Shown: positions 7,229-14,780 of the stretch, in pieces
Numbering within the stretch: position 1 is the stretch's first letter
How the letters are laid out: every line of letters begins with the position of its first letter
From: a virus
Reading direction: 5' to 3' (one strand)
Virus record (IMG/VR): IMGVR_UViG_3300036851_000258
Location: 1-46,572 of that record
DNA: 46,572 bases
The notes under the pieces: generated by a model
Seen by the model: only the letters and a program-made list of their open reading frames with translations
The model's database searches: none
What the model was told of the DNA's origin: nothing
Made by a program: the position numbers and the translations under genes

Positions 7229-7656
7229 TAACTCACCAACCGCTCAGGATCGGTAATCACCATAACTTCCAAATGAACGTGCCCTACCATTCGTCCCGGC
7301 CTCGGCTCCTTGTTCTGCCAATATGCCGCGACATCCTGAGCCGTCCCGATGACTTCCCCACGGGTGACAGCCTGACCCGCCGCAACGGACGGCTTGACAT
7401 AGAGGAGCTTGAGGCGGTAGCCTGGGCCGGTGATTTCCAGCCCAGCCAACGTCTTATCATCCGGGTAGACTTGTATGGTGCGCGTGACCATCCCATCCGC
7501 CGGAGCCACAACCGAGTCGCCCACACAAGCAATGTAATCCCGACCCAGGTGAACGCGCGTTCCGCCATCCCGGCTCGCTCCGAAGGTGCCGCTACCGTAT
7601 GCGTCCGTGTTCCGCAGCCCGCGAGACGGTTGAATAGGCGCAACAATCTTGAGCAT
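7228..7656 (-). CDS. M23 family peptidase, putative endolysin
   Basis: 142 aa. It has HLGRD (the HxxxD zinc half-site) near residue 37 and GHVHLEV (HxH) near residue 125, so the LytM/M23 catalytic set is complete. VVAPADGMV and the GxVxxxG turn region are also typical. M23 enzymes cut peptide cross-bridges of peptidoglycan. There is no signal peptide or separate wall-binding domain, so export through a holin is likely. The length equals a bare catalytic domain. Confidence 0.85.
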   Translation of the reverse strand: MLKIVAPIQPSRGLRNTDAYGSGTFGASRDGGTRVHLGRDYIACVGDSVVAPADGMVTRTIQVYPDDKTLAGLEITGPGYRLKLLYVKPSVAAGQAVTRGEVIGTAQDVAAYWQNKEPRPGRMVGHVHLEVMVITDPERLVS

Positions 7657-7657
7657 T

Positions 7658-8122
7658 TCATTTGCTAATATACATCACCGGCCGCACAATTGCAAGAACC
7701 GTGCCGAAAAAGGGTTGCTGTGGATTGCCGTTCTTGCCGACTATCGCCTTGCCCTGATACTCGAAGATGATGCGCTTGCGGAATGGCCGCCACGACACGC
7801 GCGGCGACTCGTAGAGCAGGCGGTACCAGTCCTTGTCCACGAAGGCCGGCAGCAGGAACACCGTCATGTTGGGCAGCGGCAACAGCATGTGCACGAATAG
7901 CTCTATATTGCTGTACGGTGGATTACAGTAGACTCGATGGCCAGCGTCAATCGTGGCTGTCTCGATGTGGTGGGCAAATAGACGGCACTTCGAGTTGGAC
8001 GGTGTGGCCGCCGCGTCGAACGTGAACCCAAATTCGGCGTCGAGTGCCTGGAACAGCCAGCCGGGCGTCTCCGCCTCGTCGTTCTGGTTGCCGTGGCCCC
8101 GAGCCAGCAAACCGTTGTTCAT
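7658..8122 (-). CDS. dam: DNA N6-adenine methyltransferase (Dam-type, phage family)
   Basis: 154 aa from the ATG at 8122, chosen for its ATGA overlap with the upstream stop; a GTG lies two codons earlier. The TPGWLFQALDAEFGFTFDAAATP region and the catalytic motif CNPPYSN (N/DPPY) mark the short phage Dam family. It would methylate adenine in phage or host DNA, often as protection from restriction. The compact single-domain length is normal for this family. Confidence 0.85.
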   Translation of the reverse strand: MNNGLLARGHGNQNDEAETPGWLFQALDAEFGFTFDAAATPSNSKCRLFAHHIETATIDAGHRVYCNPPYSNIELFVHMLLPLPNMTVFLLPAFVDKDWYRLLYESPRVSWRPFRKRIIFEYQGKAIVGKNGNPQQPFFGTVLAIVRPVMYISK

Positions 8123-8337
8123 CGCCACACCTTCGGGTCCTTCCTGTTATAGAGCCTTAGCGGCGGCGGCTCCAGCACCACCACAATCGGCTCAACCCTG
8201 CGATCCACGCTCACCACGATATACTTCTTCCCGGCCACCCACACATCTTCGCCAACCTTCGGCTCATTTTCCAGCGTGACCGGCGCCACCGAGTCTACGC
8301 TGGTCCGGTGCCATCTGAACGTGTAGGCGCGTTTCAT
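8119..8337 (-). CDS. Small basic protein, unknown function
   Basis: 72 aa. The ATG at 8337 overlaps the TGA of the upstream gene. Beta-rich pattern (EDVWVAGKKYIVVSVDRR, EPIVVVLEPPP), without Cys or membrane segments. It could be a small SH3-like barrel. No family recognised. Confidence 0.55.
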   Translation of the reverse strand: MKRAYTFRWHRTSVDSVAPVTLENEPKVGEDVWVAGKKYIVVSVDRRVEPIVVVLEPPPLRLYNRKDPKVWR

Positions 8338-8591
8338 CTCCGCCCCCACGACACGAAAGCATGGGCGGCTATCGCCACGCCAATAACGCTGTGCAACATC
8401 TGTGCGTAGATCGGCCTGCCGCTGAATACCGCCAACGATGCCACCACGAACCAAAGCACGCCACCTACAATCTCCACTATCCACCCAGCCCTGATTCTGC
8501 GGCCGAGCGCCCACTTGCCGGACAGCGTGAAGGTTGCCGCCACCCAATCCAGGTGATGCAGCAGAATGTGTAGCGGGTTATCGGCGTTCAT
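8334..8591 (-). CDS. Small membrane protein with two to three helices
   Basis: 85 aa, ATG overlapping the neighbouring gene. Hydrophobic stretches lie at about residues 15-30, 38-57 and 65-82. The pattern LDWVAATFTLSGKWALGRRIRAGWIVEIVGG resembles the small PnuC-like membrane proteins that are frequent in phages. Transport of a nicotinamide compound is not established at this size. It may also act in lysis or exclusion. Confidence 0.55.
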   Translation of the reverse strand: MNADNPLHILLHHLDWVAATFTLSGKWALGRRIRAGWIVEIVGGVLWFVVASLAVFSGRPIYAQMLHSVIGVAIAAHAFVSWGRR

Positions 8592-8821
8592 TTGCCCCCC
8601 GGCCCGATTTCAATCACCCCCGCCACATACCGCGCATCTCCGCTCAGCGTCGTGCACATGATGAACGGCATGCCGATCTGCCCGTACTTGCGCCAGATGG
8701 CGAGCGCGGCTTCCATCGCGTCCTCACGGCTGTCGTACTCGTCGCGCCGCGCCGGCAACGCACCCGGAGGCACGAACGCGTCCGCCTTGGCATCCAGCAA
8801 ACCTCTGTATATCTCGGTCAT
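8588..8821 (-). CDS. Small protein, unknown function
   Basis: 77 aa. The ATG at 8821 is favoured by GAAGG just upstream; an ATG at 8833 also exists. A helical charged region (SREDAMEAALAIWRKYGQ) is followed by strands (RYVAGVIEIGPGG). It overlaps the next gene's start by 4 bases. Confidence 0.55.
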   Translation of the reverse strand: MTEIYRGLLDAKADAFVPPGALPARRDEYDSREDAMEAALAIWRKYGQIGMPFIMCTTLSGDARYVAGVIEIGPGGK

Positions 8822-8822
8822 G

Positions 8823-9239
8823 TTAGCCTTCATTGGCGATGGCGCGGAGCGCGCGGGCGGCTTCCTTGGGGGTGCGGACCGCGATCATCCCCACTTTATC
8901 CAGCGGGGTAAAGGCTTTGCTGAATTGTCGATGATCCATGCCGAAGAATCCGCGTGAGTTCCCGACAACCTGACCACAGCTCAGCCTAAGCTGCGGAAAT
9001 ATCGCCGTTGCCCACCCAAGCGCACAGGCGGCGGTACCACAGTGGGCCTTATCCAACCCAACCCTGTTCGGGTAACCATAATGATGCTTTCTCTCCGCCT
9101 CATTATTGTTCCACTGGCACCACGTAATCATATCAAACTTAAACCGCCCCTTGCGCCGCGCCTTGGCGTCCGCGCGCGCCACCGGCCCCGCCAGATACGC
9201 CGCCAACTTACGAATCCGCTTCTTGTGAATCGCTCTCAT
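8823..9239 (-). CDS. Conserved phage protein with CGTAACxxGWA motif, unknown function
   Basis: 138 aa, ATG with AGGAGACGATC upstream. A basic N-terminus is followed by FKFDMITWCQW and then CGTAACALGWATAIFPQ, and a C-terminal TPKEAARALRAI. This motif order is, to my knowledge, widespread in small proteins of phages and their hosts, without an assigned function. Starting just downstream of a perfect palindrome and a first small gene, it belongs to the middle part of the leftward operon. Confidence 0.7.
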   Translation of the reverse strand: MRAIHKKRIRKLAAYLAGPVARADAKARRKGRFKFDMITWCQWNNNEAERKHHYGYPNRVGLDKAHCGTAACALGWATAIFPQLRLSCGQVVGNSRGFFGMDHRQFSKAFTPLDKVGMIAVRTPKEAARALRAIANEG

Positions 9240-9251
9240 GATCGTCTCCTG

Positions 9252-9506
9252 TTAATCCTCGCCCTCACCGCTGCTACACCACTTCATCACCCTCTCCGTC
9301 CGCCGCAACCTCCGCAGGAACGCCTCGGCCGCCAGCGGATTGCGATTGTCCAACTTGCTCACCGTGTGCACCAGACTCTCGGCCAACTCGGCGAACGACC
9401 GTCGCAGCCGTATCGCCTCCATCTCATACTTGCTGCTATCGCTCAGGCGGCGGTAGAGGTCATTGCCGCCCACCCCGTCCATTCCTCGCATCTCGTCGGC
9501 TAGCAC
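9252..9506 (-). CDS. Small helical protein, unknown
   Basis: 84 aa from GTG at 9506, chosen because GGAGG sits 4-5 bases upstream. Almost entirely helical and charged (YEMEAIRLRRSFAELAESLVHTVSKL). A 19-bp perfect palindrome lies directly upstream of its ribosome site, so this gene may be separately controlled. Confidence 0.6.
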   Translation of the reverse strand: MLADEMRGMDGVGGNDLYRRLSDSSKYEMEAIRLRRSFAELAESLVHTVSKLDNRNPLAAEAFLRRLRRTERVMKWCSSGEGED

Positions 9507-9517
9507 GCGGCCTCCGC

Positions 9518-9536
9518 TATAACAACGGTTGTTATA
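9518..9536. promoter_or_regulatory. Perfect 19-bp palindrome, possible operator
   Basis: TATAACAACGGTTGTTATA is a perfect 9+1+9 inverted repeat. It is AT-rich in GC-rich surroundings, lies in one of the few intergenic gaps of the operon and ends next to the GGAGG of the gene at 9506. A dimeric repressor site fits best; a weak RNA hairpin is the alternative. Confidence 0.5.
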
Positions 9537-9569
9537 ATTTCAAGTGCTGGCGGCCGGATACCCACCCGG

Positions 9570-9662
9570 CTACTCGACTTGCTGTCCGTAACAGTTCACG
9601 CAGCATGACGGACCTCGCAGTCTCGCTCTATCCACCCGCGCTGCATCGCGGCACCAGCACAT
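9570..9662 (-). CDS. Possible 30-aa Cys-rich microprotein
   Basis: ATG at 9662, TAG at 9572-9570. It has five Cys, in CWC and CCVNC groups. GAGGAG lies immediately before the ATG with almost no spacing, which is a poor initiation geometry, so translation is doubtful. Listed because it fills the gap and resembles the other zinc microproteins. Confidence 0.25.
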   Translation of the reverse strand: MCWCRDAARVDRARLRGPSCCVNCYGQQVE

Positions 9663-9666
9663 CTCC

Positions 9667-9996
9667 TCAATCCCAATCAGACCATTCGCCGCTCGCATCC
9701 GCGCTCAGTGGATCGCGCCGCTCGGTGTGGCGGATGGGCGGGAGCAGCGAGCCGGCGGATTCAGTTGACACCCGGACCACCAACGGAGCATTTTGTCCCA
9801 CCTGCGCGAGTGGATCGGCAACCTTGGATACGGCCGCCCCACGCTTCTCTTCGGCTTCGAGGGCGGCGAAAAACTCTTGATATACTGGGTCCTTGCTTCT
9901 CCACCCGCACCAATAATTTACCATCTTCCTGCACGCCTCCACCAGCGTCATGCTCGCCTCCTCCGGATTCATTAGAAATTTACCCAGCTTGCTCAT
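9667..9996 (-). CDS. Hypothetical protein
   Basis: 109 aa, ATG overlapping the upstream TGA. The helical N-terminal half (EEASMTLVEACRKMVNYWCGW, YQEFFAALEAEEKR) is followed by a Pro/Ser-rich flexible end. No recognised domain. Part of the replication/recombination stretch of the leftward operon. Confidence 0.55.
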   Translation of the reverse strand: MSKLGKFLMNPEEASMTLVEACRKMVNYWCGWRSKDPVYQEFFAALEAEEKRGAAVSKVADPLAQVGQNAPLVVRVSTESAGSLLPPIRHTERRDPLSADASGEWSDWD

Positions 9997-10181
9997 TCCA
10001 CCACCCCATCAAACACCGTCGTCCGTGCCTCGACGAGCTTACCGCCCGGCACGGCTTCAAGCGCCTTTCCGATTGCACGGGCTAGCTCGGTTTCCATTAC
10101 TAATAGATCGAGCCTGTGCACGCCCTTCTCGTCACGCGTACTCAGGCCGATGTTGTAGACTGTCCCGCGACGAATGCTCAT
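9993..10181 (-). CDS. Hypothetical protein
   Basis: 62 aa with GGAGG six bases before the ATG. A beta-hairpin-like start (TVYNIGLSTRDEKGVHRLDLLVM) is followed by a helix. It overlaps the ERCC4 gene by 4 bases and the next gene by 4 bases. Confidence 0.6.
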   Translation of the reverse strand: MSIRRGTVYNIGLSTRDEKGVHRLDLLVMETELARAIGKALEAVPGGKLVEARTTVFDGVVE

Positions 10182-10648
10182 GGCTTGCCTCCGCTGAGAT
10201 GTTCAAGGTACGCGCCTAATATCCTCAATGTCACCCTCTCGGCCTCACGCCGCCCGTGACAGAACCACACCGGAATCCGATAGCGCACGGACCACGAGAC
10301 GAACGAGCCGACGGCTTGGGCCGCGACAATCCGTGTGTATGGCGGCGGCGTGGCGAAGTCGGCAAGATCGGCTTCGATGACGATGGCCGGGCACTCAAAC
10401 TTGGCGAGCCGCTCCAGTTCGCGCTCGAAGCGTTCTCGGTTAGCGCCCACCACCCCGTAAGCATCCCCATGCTCCTTTCGTTCTACCGTGACCCGCGATT
10501 CGTGGCCGAGAATCGAGTAATCGCCGGTCTCTAGTTTCTGTCTAACCGTCTTGAATCCGGCGAACTTATAGGCGGTTTCGACGGGCTCGCGGGTGTCGAT
10601 GACAATTTCTGTCCGCTCGGCCCTGCGCTTACGCGATGCCGCTGACAT
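10178..10648 (-). CDS. ERCC4-type (XPF-like) nuclease
   Basis: 156 aa from the ATG at 10648; a GTG ten codons earlier also exists. IVIDTREP, LETGDYSILG and VERKEHGD are the ordered acidic and ERKxxxD motifs of the ERCC4 nuclease fold, followed by the RFERELERL and PAIVIEAD elements. The XPF/MUS81 fold cuts branched or flap DNA. As a stand-alone phage enzyme it probably processes replication or recombination intermediates with the Sak4-like and PD-(D/E)XK proteins encoded just upstream. Confidence 0.85.
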   Translation of the reverse strand: MSAASRKRRAERTEIVIDTREPVETAYKFAGFKTVRQKLETGDYSILGHESRVTVERKEHGDAYGVVGANRERFERELERLAKFECPAIVIEADLADFATPPPYTRIVAAQAVGSFVSWSVRYRIPVWFCHGRREAERVTLRILGAYLEHLSGGKP

Positions 10649-10788
10649 GCTGCGTGATCCTCGCTGCCGTTGTAACACACCGGCTTCCAGGGATTATCGT
10701 CACAGCCGGCGCACATCGCACAGTGGCGCTTGCTAGTGCGCCGCCCTCCCATGTGACCCGGCCAAGGACTGCTTATGTTGATTGGCAC
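10531..10788 (-). CDS. Possible Cys-rich zinc-binding protein
   Basis: 85 aa from GTG at 10788, just after AGGTGA. The N-terminal half has CAMCAGC, a later CYN and a final AAC, a plausible zinc site. The C-terminal half runs for 118 bases out of frame over the ERCC4 gene and looks unconstrained there. Either the overlap is real or the gene has been truncated by a frameshift. Confidence 0.4.
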   Translation of the reverse strand: MPINISSPWPGHMGGRRTSKRHCAMCAGCDDNPWKPVCYNGSEDHAACQRHRVSAGPSGQKLSSTPASPSKPPISSPDSRRLDRN

Positions 10789-10792
10789 GTGC

Positions 10793-10918
10793 TCACCTAT
10801 CAAACCAATCTTCTACCGTGTTCCACCACCAATCAATTATACGAAATGCAAGCGGGGCCAGGATAGCCAAGACGAATGCCGCAGCCACGAATATTAGCAA
10901 GGTATACAATACAACCAT
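10793..10918 (-). CDS. 41-aa single-pass membrane protein
   Basis: ATG at 10918 with GGAGGCAAAG upstream. One hydrophobic helix (LYTLLIFVAAAFVLAILAPL) is followed by a Trp-rich acidic tail (DWWWNTVEDWFDR). The frame stays open and protein-like for 20 more codons upstream, to a CTG at 10978 that has GGAG six bases before it, so a 61-aa form is possible. Function unknown. Confidence 0.55.
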   Translation of the reverse strand: MVVLYTLLIFVAAAFVLAILAPLAFRIIDWWWNTVEDWFDR

Positions 10919-11052
10919 CTTTGCCTCCGCTTTCCATTGCCCGATGGTCGCCGCAACCGCATCGAGAACGTGAGCCAGCGCTCACTCCTGCGGCGTTGCC
11001 TCTTCGGCCGTCGGGCGCGGCCGTGTAGCCTGGGGCAACCCGACTGGCAGAA

Positions 11053-11802
11053 TTATGGCCTGTAATCGTTCTTCGCCTGCCAGTACGCCAACAGCGCCTC
11101 AAACATCTGCCACCCGCGCTGCCTGTCCTCCTCTGTCTGCACCACAGCTTTCGCCTTTCCCGGCAGCGTCCGGCTCACGAACACGATGGCGCACCGTGCC
11201 TCGGCCGGCAACTCCAGCCCGGCCGCATACGCCGCCAACTGCATGTGGTGTTCATCGTATAGCTCGACTTCCTCCACACATCCGTCCTTCGTCTTGAAGT
11301 CAACCACCGCGTTGGCCGAGTGCAGGTCCACCTTGCCGCCATAGCCGAGCGGCGAGGCGAACGACTTTTCTGGTAGCCATGCCTCACCGGCAAACACCTC
11401 GTCCACCGCCTTGCGCGCTGCCCAAACTTCCTGCTGAAACTCGCCGGCCGGCTCCTCTCCGTAGGATCGCTCAATCGCCGCGTGAATCGCCGTCCCGCGC
11501 TCGGCGGCCTTCGCCGCTTGCTGCTTACTATCCTCCGACACCCTGGACAGCCACGACTTCTCGCTTTCATCCTTCTCGCGTGGCAACGTGAGCCCGGCGA
11601 GCAACAGTTGATTCGCTTTCCACTGTTCTAGCCCGGGCGCCGACGCACACTTGATGATCGACGTGACGCTCGGCAGGTATCCGAACTTGCGGGCATCGCG
11701 CAGGGTGGTATTGCGCTCGGCTCCGTTGGCTCCGACAATCGTGTATTGGGGCGAGCCATCGCGCGCATACCAATGGCCCGCCTGACTAGCAAACTCATTC
11801 AT
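11053..11802 (-). CDS. PD-(D/E)XK superfamily exonuclease (RecB/Cas4-like)
   Basis: 249 aa, ATG nine bases behind the previous stop. RGTAIHAAIERSYG is the conserved N-terminal helix; GYGGKVDLH and AVVDFKTKDG carry the catalytic D...(D/E)xK; MQLAAYAAGL is the QxxxY-type motif. These features match phage exonucleases of the PD-(D/E)XK group that resect DNA ends for single-strand annealing. It is operonic with the Sak4-like ATPase, supporting a recombination module. Confidence 0.85.
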   Translation of the reverse strand: MNEFASQAGHWYARDGSPQYTIVGANGAERNTTLRDARKFGYLPSVTSIIKCASAPGLEQWKANQLLLAGLTLPREKDESEKSWLSRVSEDSKQQAAKAAERGTAIHAAIERSYGEEPAGEFQQEVWAARKAVDEVFAGEAWLPEKSFASPLGYGGKVDLHSANAVVDFKTKDGCVEEVELYDEHHMQLAAYAAGLELPAEARCAIVFVSRTLPGKAKAVVQTEEDRQRGWQMFEALLAYWQAKNDYRP

Positions 11803-11808
11803 GTGAAG

Positions 11809-12090
11809 TCAAGCCGACTTAACGGCCACCGATGCGAAGGCCGCGATAGCTATAACCGTCTCGTCCGTGGCCTTTGGGAAGTCGCGGGCCGCCTTGATTA
11901 GCAGCGCGGCAGGATTGGGGCGCGTTGAGCCATTCCCATCCTGGCCATCAAGCGATTCGATGTTCCAGGCGAAGCCCCTGCCACCGAACTTCCCGTACAC
12001 CTTCTTCGCCTTGATCTTGCCGGTGCGAATGCGATAACACACGCCCTCTGTGGTCATTCCAAGAACCTTTGCAGCCTGACTTGCCGTCAT
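11809..12090 (-). CDS. Small helix-turn-helix DNA-binding protein
   Basis: 93 aa from ATG 12090, with GGAGG four bases upstream inside the tail of the previous gene. MTASQAAKVLGMTTEGVCYRI followed by KVYGKFGGRGFAW is a winged or excisionase-like HTH: a helix pair, a recognition helix, then a basic wing. It may regulate the operon or load proteins at an origin. The C-terminal 50 residues are helical without known motif. Confidence 0.65.
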   Translation of the reverse strand: MTASQAAKVLGMTTEGVCYRIRTGKIKAKKVYGKFGGRGFAWNIESLDGQDGNGSTRPNPAALLIKAARDFPKATDETVIAIAAFASVAVKSA

Positions 12091-12101
12091 GGTGCCTCCT
12101 G

Positions 12102-12599
12102 TTAGTAGGGGATTTCGCTCAGGTCCGCCGCCGTCTGCGTGCTGGCCTGCCCGATCTGATCCTTCGGCAGAATCGCCACGATCCGAATAAACCCACCCTT
12201 GCCGTCCGCCTTCACCTTCGTCTTGACCGTCTTGACGCGCAGAACGTCGCCGCTCTTGAGCCCGTCCACCGTTTTGCCATAGTGCTTGATGGTCGCCTCG
12301 CCCAAGCGAATCGCGCCAGCAATCGCCTTCCGCTTGCCCGGCTCCCACGACGCCATCTGGTCCTTGATGACGCTGGCCGGCGGCGGGGGACTCCAGGTGA
12401 AATCGCACTTGGCCTGCGCGGCCGTCAACAGCACCCCGTCCACCTTCACATACGGGTCTTGGCTGCCGTTCGGTGTCAGGTCGGCCCATCGGCCGGTCGT
12501 CACCGAGTTGACCAAGAAATCGTGGTCCCCAACCCGCGTGTCCTTGTCCAGTTCATCCAGCAAATCCTTGTAGCCTTCATACCCGCCGTTCTCGCCCAT
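12102..12599 (-). CDS. Hypothetical protein, possible recombination partner
   Basis: 165 aa. The ATG at 12599 overlaps the ATPase stop (TGATG), with AAGGAG upstream. N-terminal acidic helix (YKDLLDELDKD), a central region with SPPPPAS, then a basic strand-rich part (VLRVKTVKTKVKADGKGGFIRIVAIL). Immediate coupling to a Sak4-like ATPase suggests a single-strand DNA binding or accessory role. No OB-fold signature is clear, so this is a guess from context. Confidence 0.55.
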   Translation of the reverse strand: MGENGGYEGYKDLLDELDKDTRVGDHDFLVNSVTTGRWADLTPNGSQDPYVKVDGVLLTAAQAKCDFTWSPPPPASVIKDQMASWEPGKRKAIAGAIRLGEATIKHYGKTVDGLKSGDVLRVKTVKTKVKADGKGGFIRIVAILPKDQIGQASTQTAADLSEIPY

Positions 12600-13405
12600 C
12601 ACGTCTCCTTGGCCGCGCTCGGCGGCTTTAGCGATTCAACGAACTTCGCCAAGTTAAAGTGCTCCTGCCTCGTCGGCACCTTCACCCAATTCCAGTCGTC
12701 CCGCGCCTTGGATTTAACGATCCGCCCGCTCGGATCATGCGTCGCCACCACCATTTCGCCGTCCGACCCCTCCCTTGTCAGCCTAAGTATGAAATCGAAC
12801 GTGCCATAGATGGCCTGCCGCGACCCCTTTCCAAGCGCATCCACAGTCCACGGCACCCCCTTTTTGGCCTCGTTAATCCAGGTCTCGTCCTCCCAAAATG
12901 TCCAGTAGTGATTGCACGGCAGCTTGACCCACCGATTCATTTCATGATCGGCGTCCCATGCAATGCTCATCCATTGCTTGCGGGAATCAATGTTGCCGTC
13001 GGAGGTGATATAACGCAGCCACGGCCTGAGAGGGGAGGGTAATTCGTGGCGGCCCGCGCCGGTCGCCAGCCTGATGAACGCCTCGTCCGTGCCCTGGAGA
13101 ATATCGTTTGAGCCCCACTGGAGCGCCCGCGTGCCGCCGTCGATGCACACCCACTTGTCGCGGCCCGAGTAGTTATCCTGCGCCCACTTCCAGGCGTCCT
13201 TGAACTCGGCTAGATTGCCGGGCTCGCGCTTGCCAACACCATCGAGCGATGACTGTATCGTTCCAAGCCCGTGCTCACACGACACGATGCCGACGTTCGC
13301 CGCCCCATAGGCCTCGATGAGGCTGCGGATTTGCAGCGTTTTGCCTGAACTGTTGGCCCCGAAGCACGCAACCTTCGTCGTCTCTGGCGCTGGATTTTCC
13401 GTCAT
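12599..13405 (-). CDS. RecA-fold ATPase, Sak4-like recombinase
   Basis: 268 aa from ATG 13405, with GGAGG four bases upstream. GANSSGKT (Walker A) begins about residue 18, and WVCIDGGTR serves as Walker B. The trimmed RecA core without extra domains matches the phage Sak4/AAA_24 group, which anneals single strands with an exonuclease partner. The exonuclease gene follows two genes later. It has its own strong promoter inside the upstream gene. Confidence 0.8.
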   Translation of the reverse strand: MTENPAPETTKVACFGANSSGKTLQIRSLIEAYGAANVGIVSCEHGLGTIQSSLDGVGKREPGNLAEFKDAWKWAQDNYSGRDKWVCIDGGTRALQWGSNDILQGTDEAFIRLATGAGRHELPSPLRPWLRYITSDGNIDSRKQWMSIAWDADHEMNRWVKLPCNHYWTFWEDETWINEAKKGVPWTVDALGKGSRQAIYGTFDFILRLTREGSDGEMVVATHDPSGRIVKSKARDDWNWVKVPTRQEHFNLAKFVESLKPPSAAKET

Positions 13406-13665
13406 CACTCCTCCATTGCGCCACAATTGTATGTCGCCGCCGGTCGGTTGTCAATAACTATTTTCGGTCGCTCCCAGTGAATCCGGAAGTTCTCGCATTC
13501 GCATAATTTACACTCGGCGCCGCCGCCCGAGTCGGCACCGACAGCGATGATATGGGCCTCGCCATGGTGCCCGCACACACACACGCGTCCGCGCCTCCGC
13601 TCATTCCTGGCGGACTGGCTCATGCCGAAGTCGGGGATGGCGTAAGAGCGTCGGCCGCGCCTCAT
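13405..13665 (-). CDS. Small zinc-ribbon protein
   Basis: 86 aa. ATG at 13665 overlaps the upstream TGA; an internal ATG (MSQSARNE) is possible. It has CVCGHHGEAH and CKLCEC, two Cys/His knuckles spaced 20 residues apart, with a basic N-terminus. It probably binds nucleic acid or a protein partner. A promoter for the next gene lies in its 3' end. Confidence 0.6.
   Translation of the reverse strand: MRRGRRSYAIPDFGMSQSARNERRRGRVCVCGHHGEAHIIAVGADSGGGAECKLCECENFRIHWERPKIVIDNRPAATYNCGAMEE
13424..13454 (-). promoter_or_regulatory. Strong sigma70 promoter before the Sak4-like gene
   Basis: On the minus strand, TTGACA (13454-13449, perfect) and TACAAT (13431-13426, 5/6) with a 17-base spacer. The predicted start is about 13419, followed by GGAGG and the ATG at 13405. 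It would boost the recombination genes independently of the operon promoter. Confidence 0.65.
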
Positions 13666-14078
13666 TTATCGTCCGTGGCAGGCGCGGAGGTTGATGCCGT
13701 GAGTCTTTCCCTCGCGGCGGCGCGCGCCTGCTCGCACACAACATCTGTGTATGGATGATGATGCCAGCCCACGTTGTCTGGCCCGCCCGCGTTCTCACAA
13801 TCATCTGACCCGTCTCCGTCATGGCACCAGCAACCGACGTGGTGCCACGCCTCCACGATCTCCCCCAGCGTCTCCCGCAGGCATGCGGCGGCGGCGTGGC
13901 CGGCCCAGAGGCAGTCGGCGGAGATGTTCCCTGGATAGCGGGCTTTGTCACACAAGCAAGGACGAGAGCAGCCGATACCTATGGCGTCGTCCTTACACAG
14001 CGGCGTCATTCGACAGGGACACGCCCTATCCATCTCCCTCAGCGCGTCGGCTGCGCGGCCGATCAGGTCAGCGAGCAT
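13662..14078 (-). CDS. Cys/His-rich protein, unknown function
   Basis: 138 aa from ATG 14078, overlapping the preceding stop region. It contains about ten Cys (CPCRM, CSRPCLC, CWCHDG, DDCEN) plus a HHHPY run, so it probably binds metal. The first helix ADALREMDRA precedes the Cys part. No family recognised. It belongs to a run of seven small Cys-rich genes. Confidence 0.6.
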   Translation of the reverse strand: MLADLIGRAADALREMDRACPCRMTPLCKDDAIGIGCSRPCLCDKARYPGNISADCLWAGHAAAACLRETLGEIVEAWHHVGCWCHDGDGSDDCENAGGPDNVGWHHHPYTDVVCEQARAAARERLTASTSAPATDDK

Positions 14079-14295
14079 CGTCCACCCACACGATCTCGTT
14101 GCATGACGGATGACAGTCCACATGAATCGTCTTGAACTGTTCCAGCGAGTCGTAGATGCCGATGGTCTTGTGCGGCGGACGCCACTCCACGAACACGCGA
14201 CCGCTCTGCGTTACGACCCCTTCCAGAACGCGCCCTGTCCGGCTGATACCCGTCTCGTCCTTGACGCGCCTCAACCAAAATCGGCGCATCGGCAT
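14068..14295 (-). CDS. Small protein, unknown function
   Basis: 75 aa from ATG 14295 (a second ATG lies two codons later). Basic start (MRRFWLRRVKDETG), then strands (VVTQSGRVFVEWRPPHKT), and a C-terminal HVDCHPSCNE. It overlaps the upstream gene by 25 bases and the next by 11. Confidence 0.5.
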   Translation of the reverse strand: MPMRRFWLRRVKDETGISRTGRVLEGVVTQSGRVFVEWRPPHKTIGIYDSLEQFKTIHVDCHPSCNEIVWVDDAR

Positions 14296-14780
14296 ACTAT
14301 CACACTGCTCAGATCGGTAAGCGCCGCCCGCAGCCCATTGACCTCGCGCTCCAGCTCGGCGATGCATGCCTCAGCCTCGTTGATAAAGTTATTGTGGACG
14401 ATTCGCGCCTCCTCGGCGCGCTTCTCTGCGGCGGCACGCTCAGATTGCGCCTTGAGGATTTGACACGACATACAGCGATGAAGGCCAATACCCGGCGGAT
14501 CGGGCGTTTCTTCCGCGCACTTGTTGGTCTCGCCACCATCGTAGTTTTCGCAGGACATCATCTTGGCGAACCCGTCCGCCCTCCTGCCCTCCGACTCCGC
14601 GAACGCGGCGAGGGCAGCAATCGGTTTGTGAAGTGCCGAGCAGCACTCAACAATAGTGCCTCCACCAGACACAATGAAATGCACGCCGTCCTTCCAGTAC
14701 GCTGTCATACCTCCCTGACTATTAATAGGGCAAGTTTCGTGTGCCTCCCTCACCAACTCATCCAGCGGCTTCTCGGTCAT
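14271..14780 (-). CDS. Cys-rich protein with C-terminal coiled coil
   Basis: 169 aa from ATG 14780, with GGAGGAGACGTC upstream. The first 110 residues contain Cys at CPINS, ECCS, SCENYDG, KCAEE and CMSC. Residues about 112-155 (KAQSERAAAEKRAEEARIV, EAEACIAELEREVNGLRAAL) form a clear coiled coil, so it probably dimerises. Function unknown. Confidence 0.6.
   Translation of the reverse strand: MTEKPLDELVREAHETCPINSQGGMTAYWKDGVHFIVSGGGTIVECCSALHKPIAALAAFAESEGRRADGFAKMMSCENYDGGETNKCAEETPDPPGIGLHRCMSCQILKAQSERAAAEKRAEEARIVHNNFINEAEACIAELEREVNGLRAALTDLSSVIVCRCADFG

Noticed and set aside
10833-11102. Frame containing RCGCGDHR, a possible Cys knuckle
   Set aside because: It overlaps the end of the exonuclease gene and the well-signalled membrane microprotein frame; no usable start.
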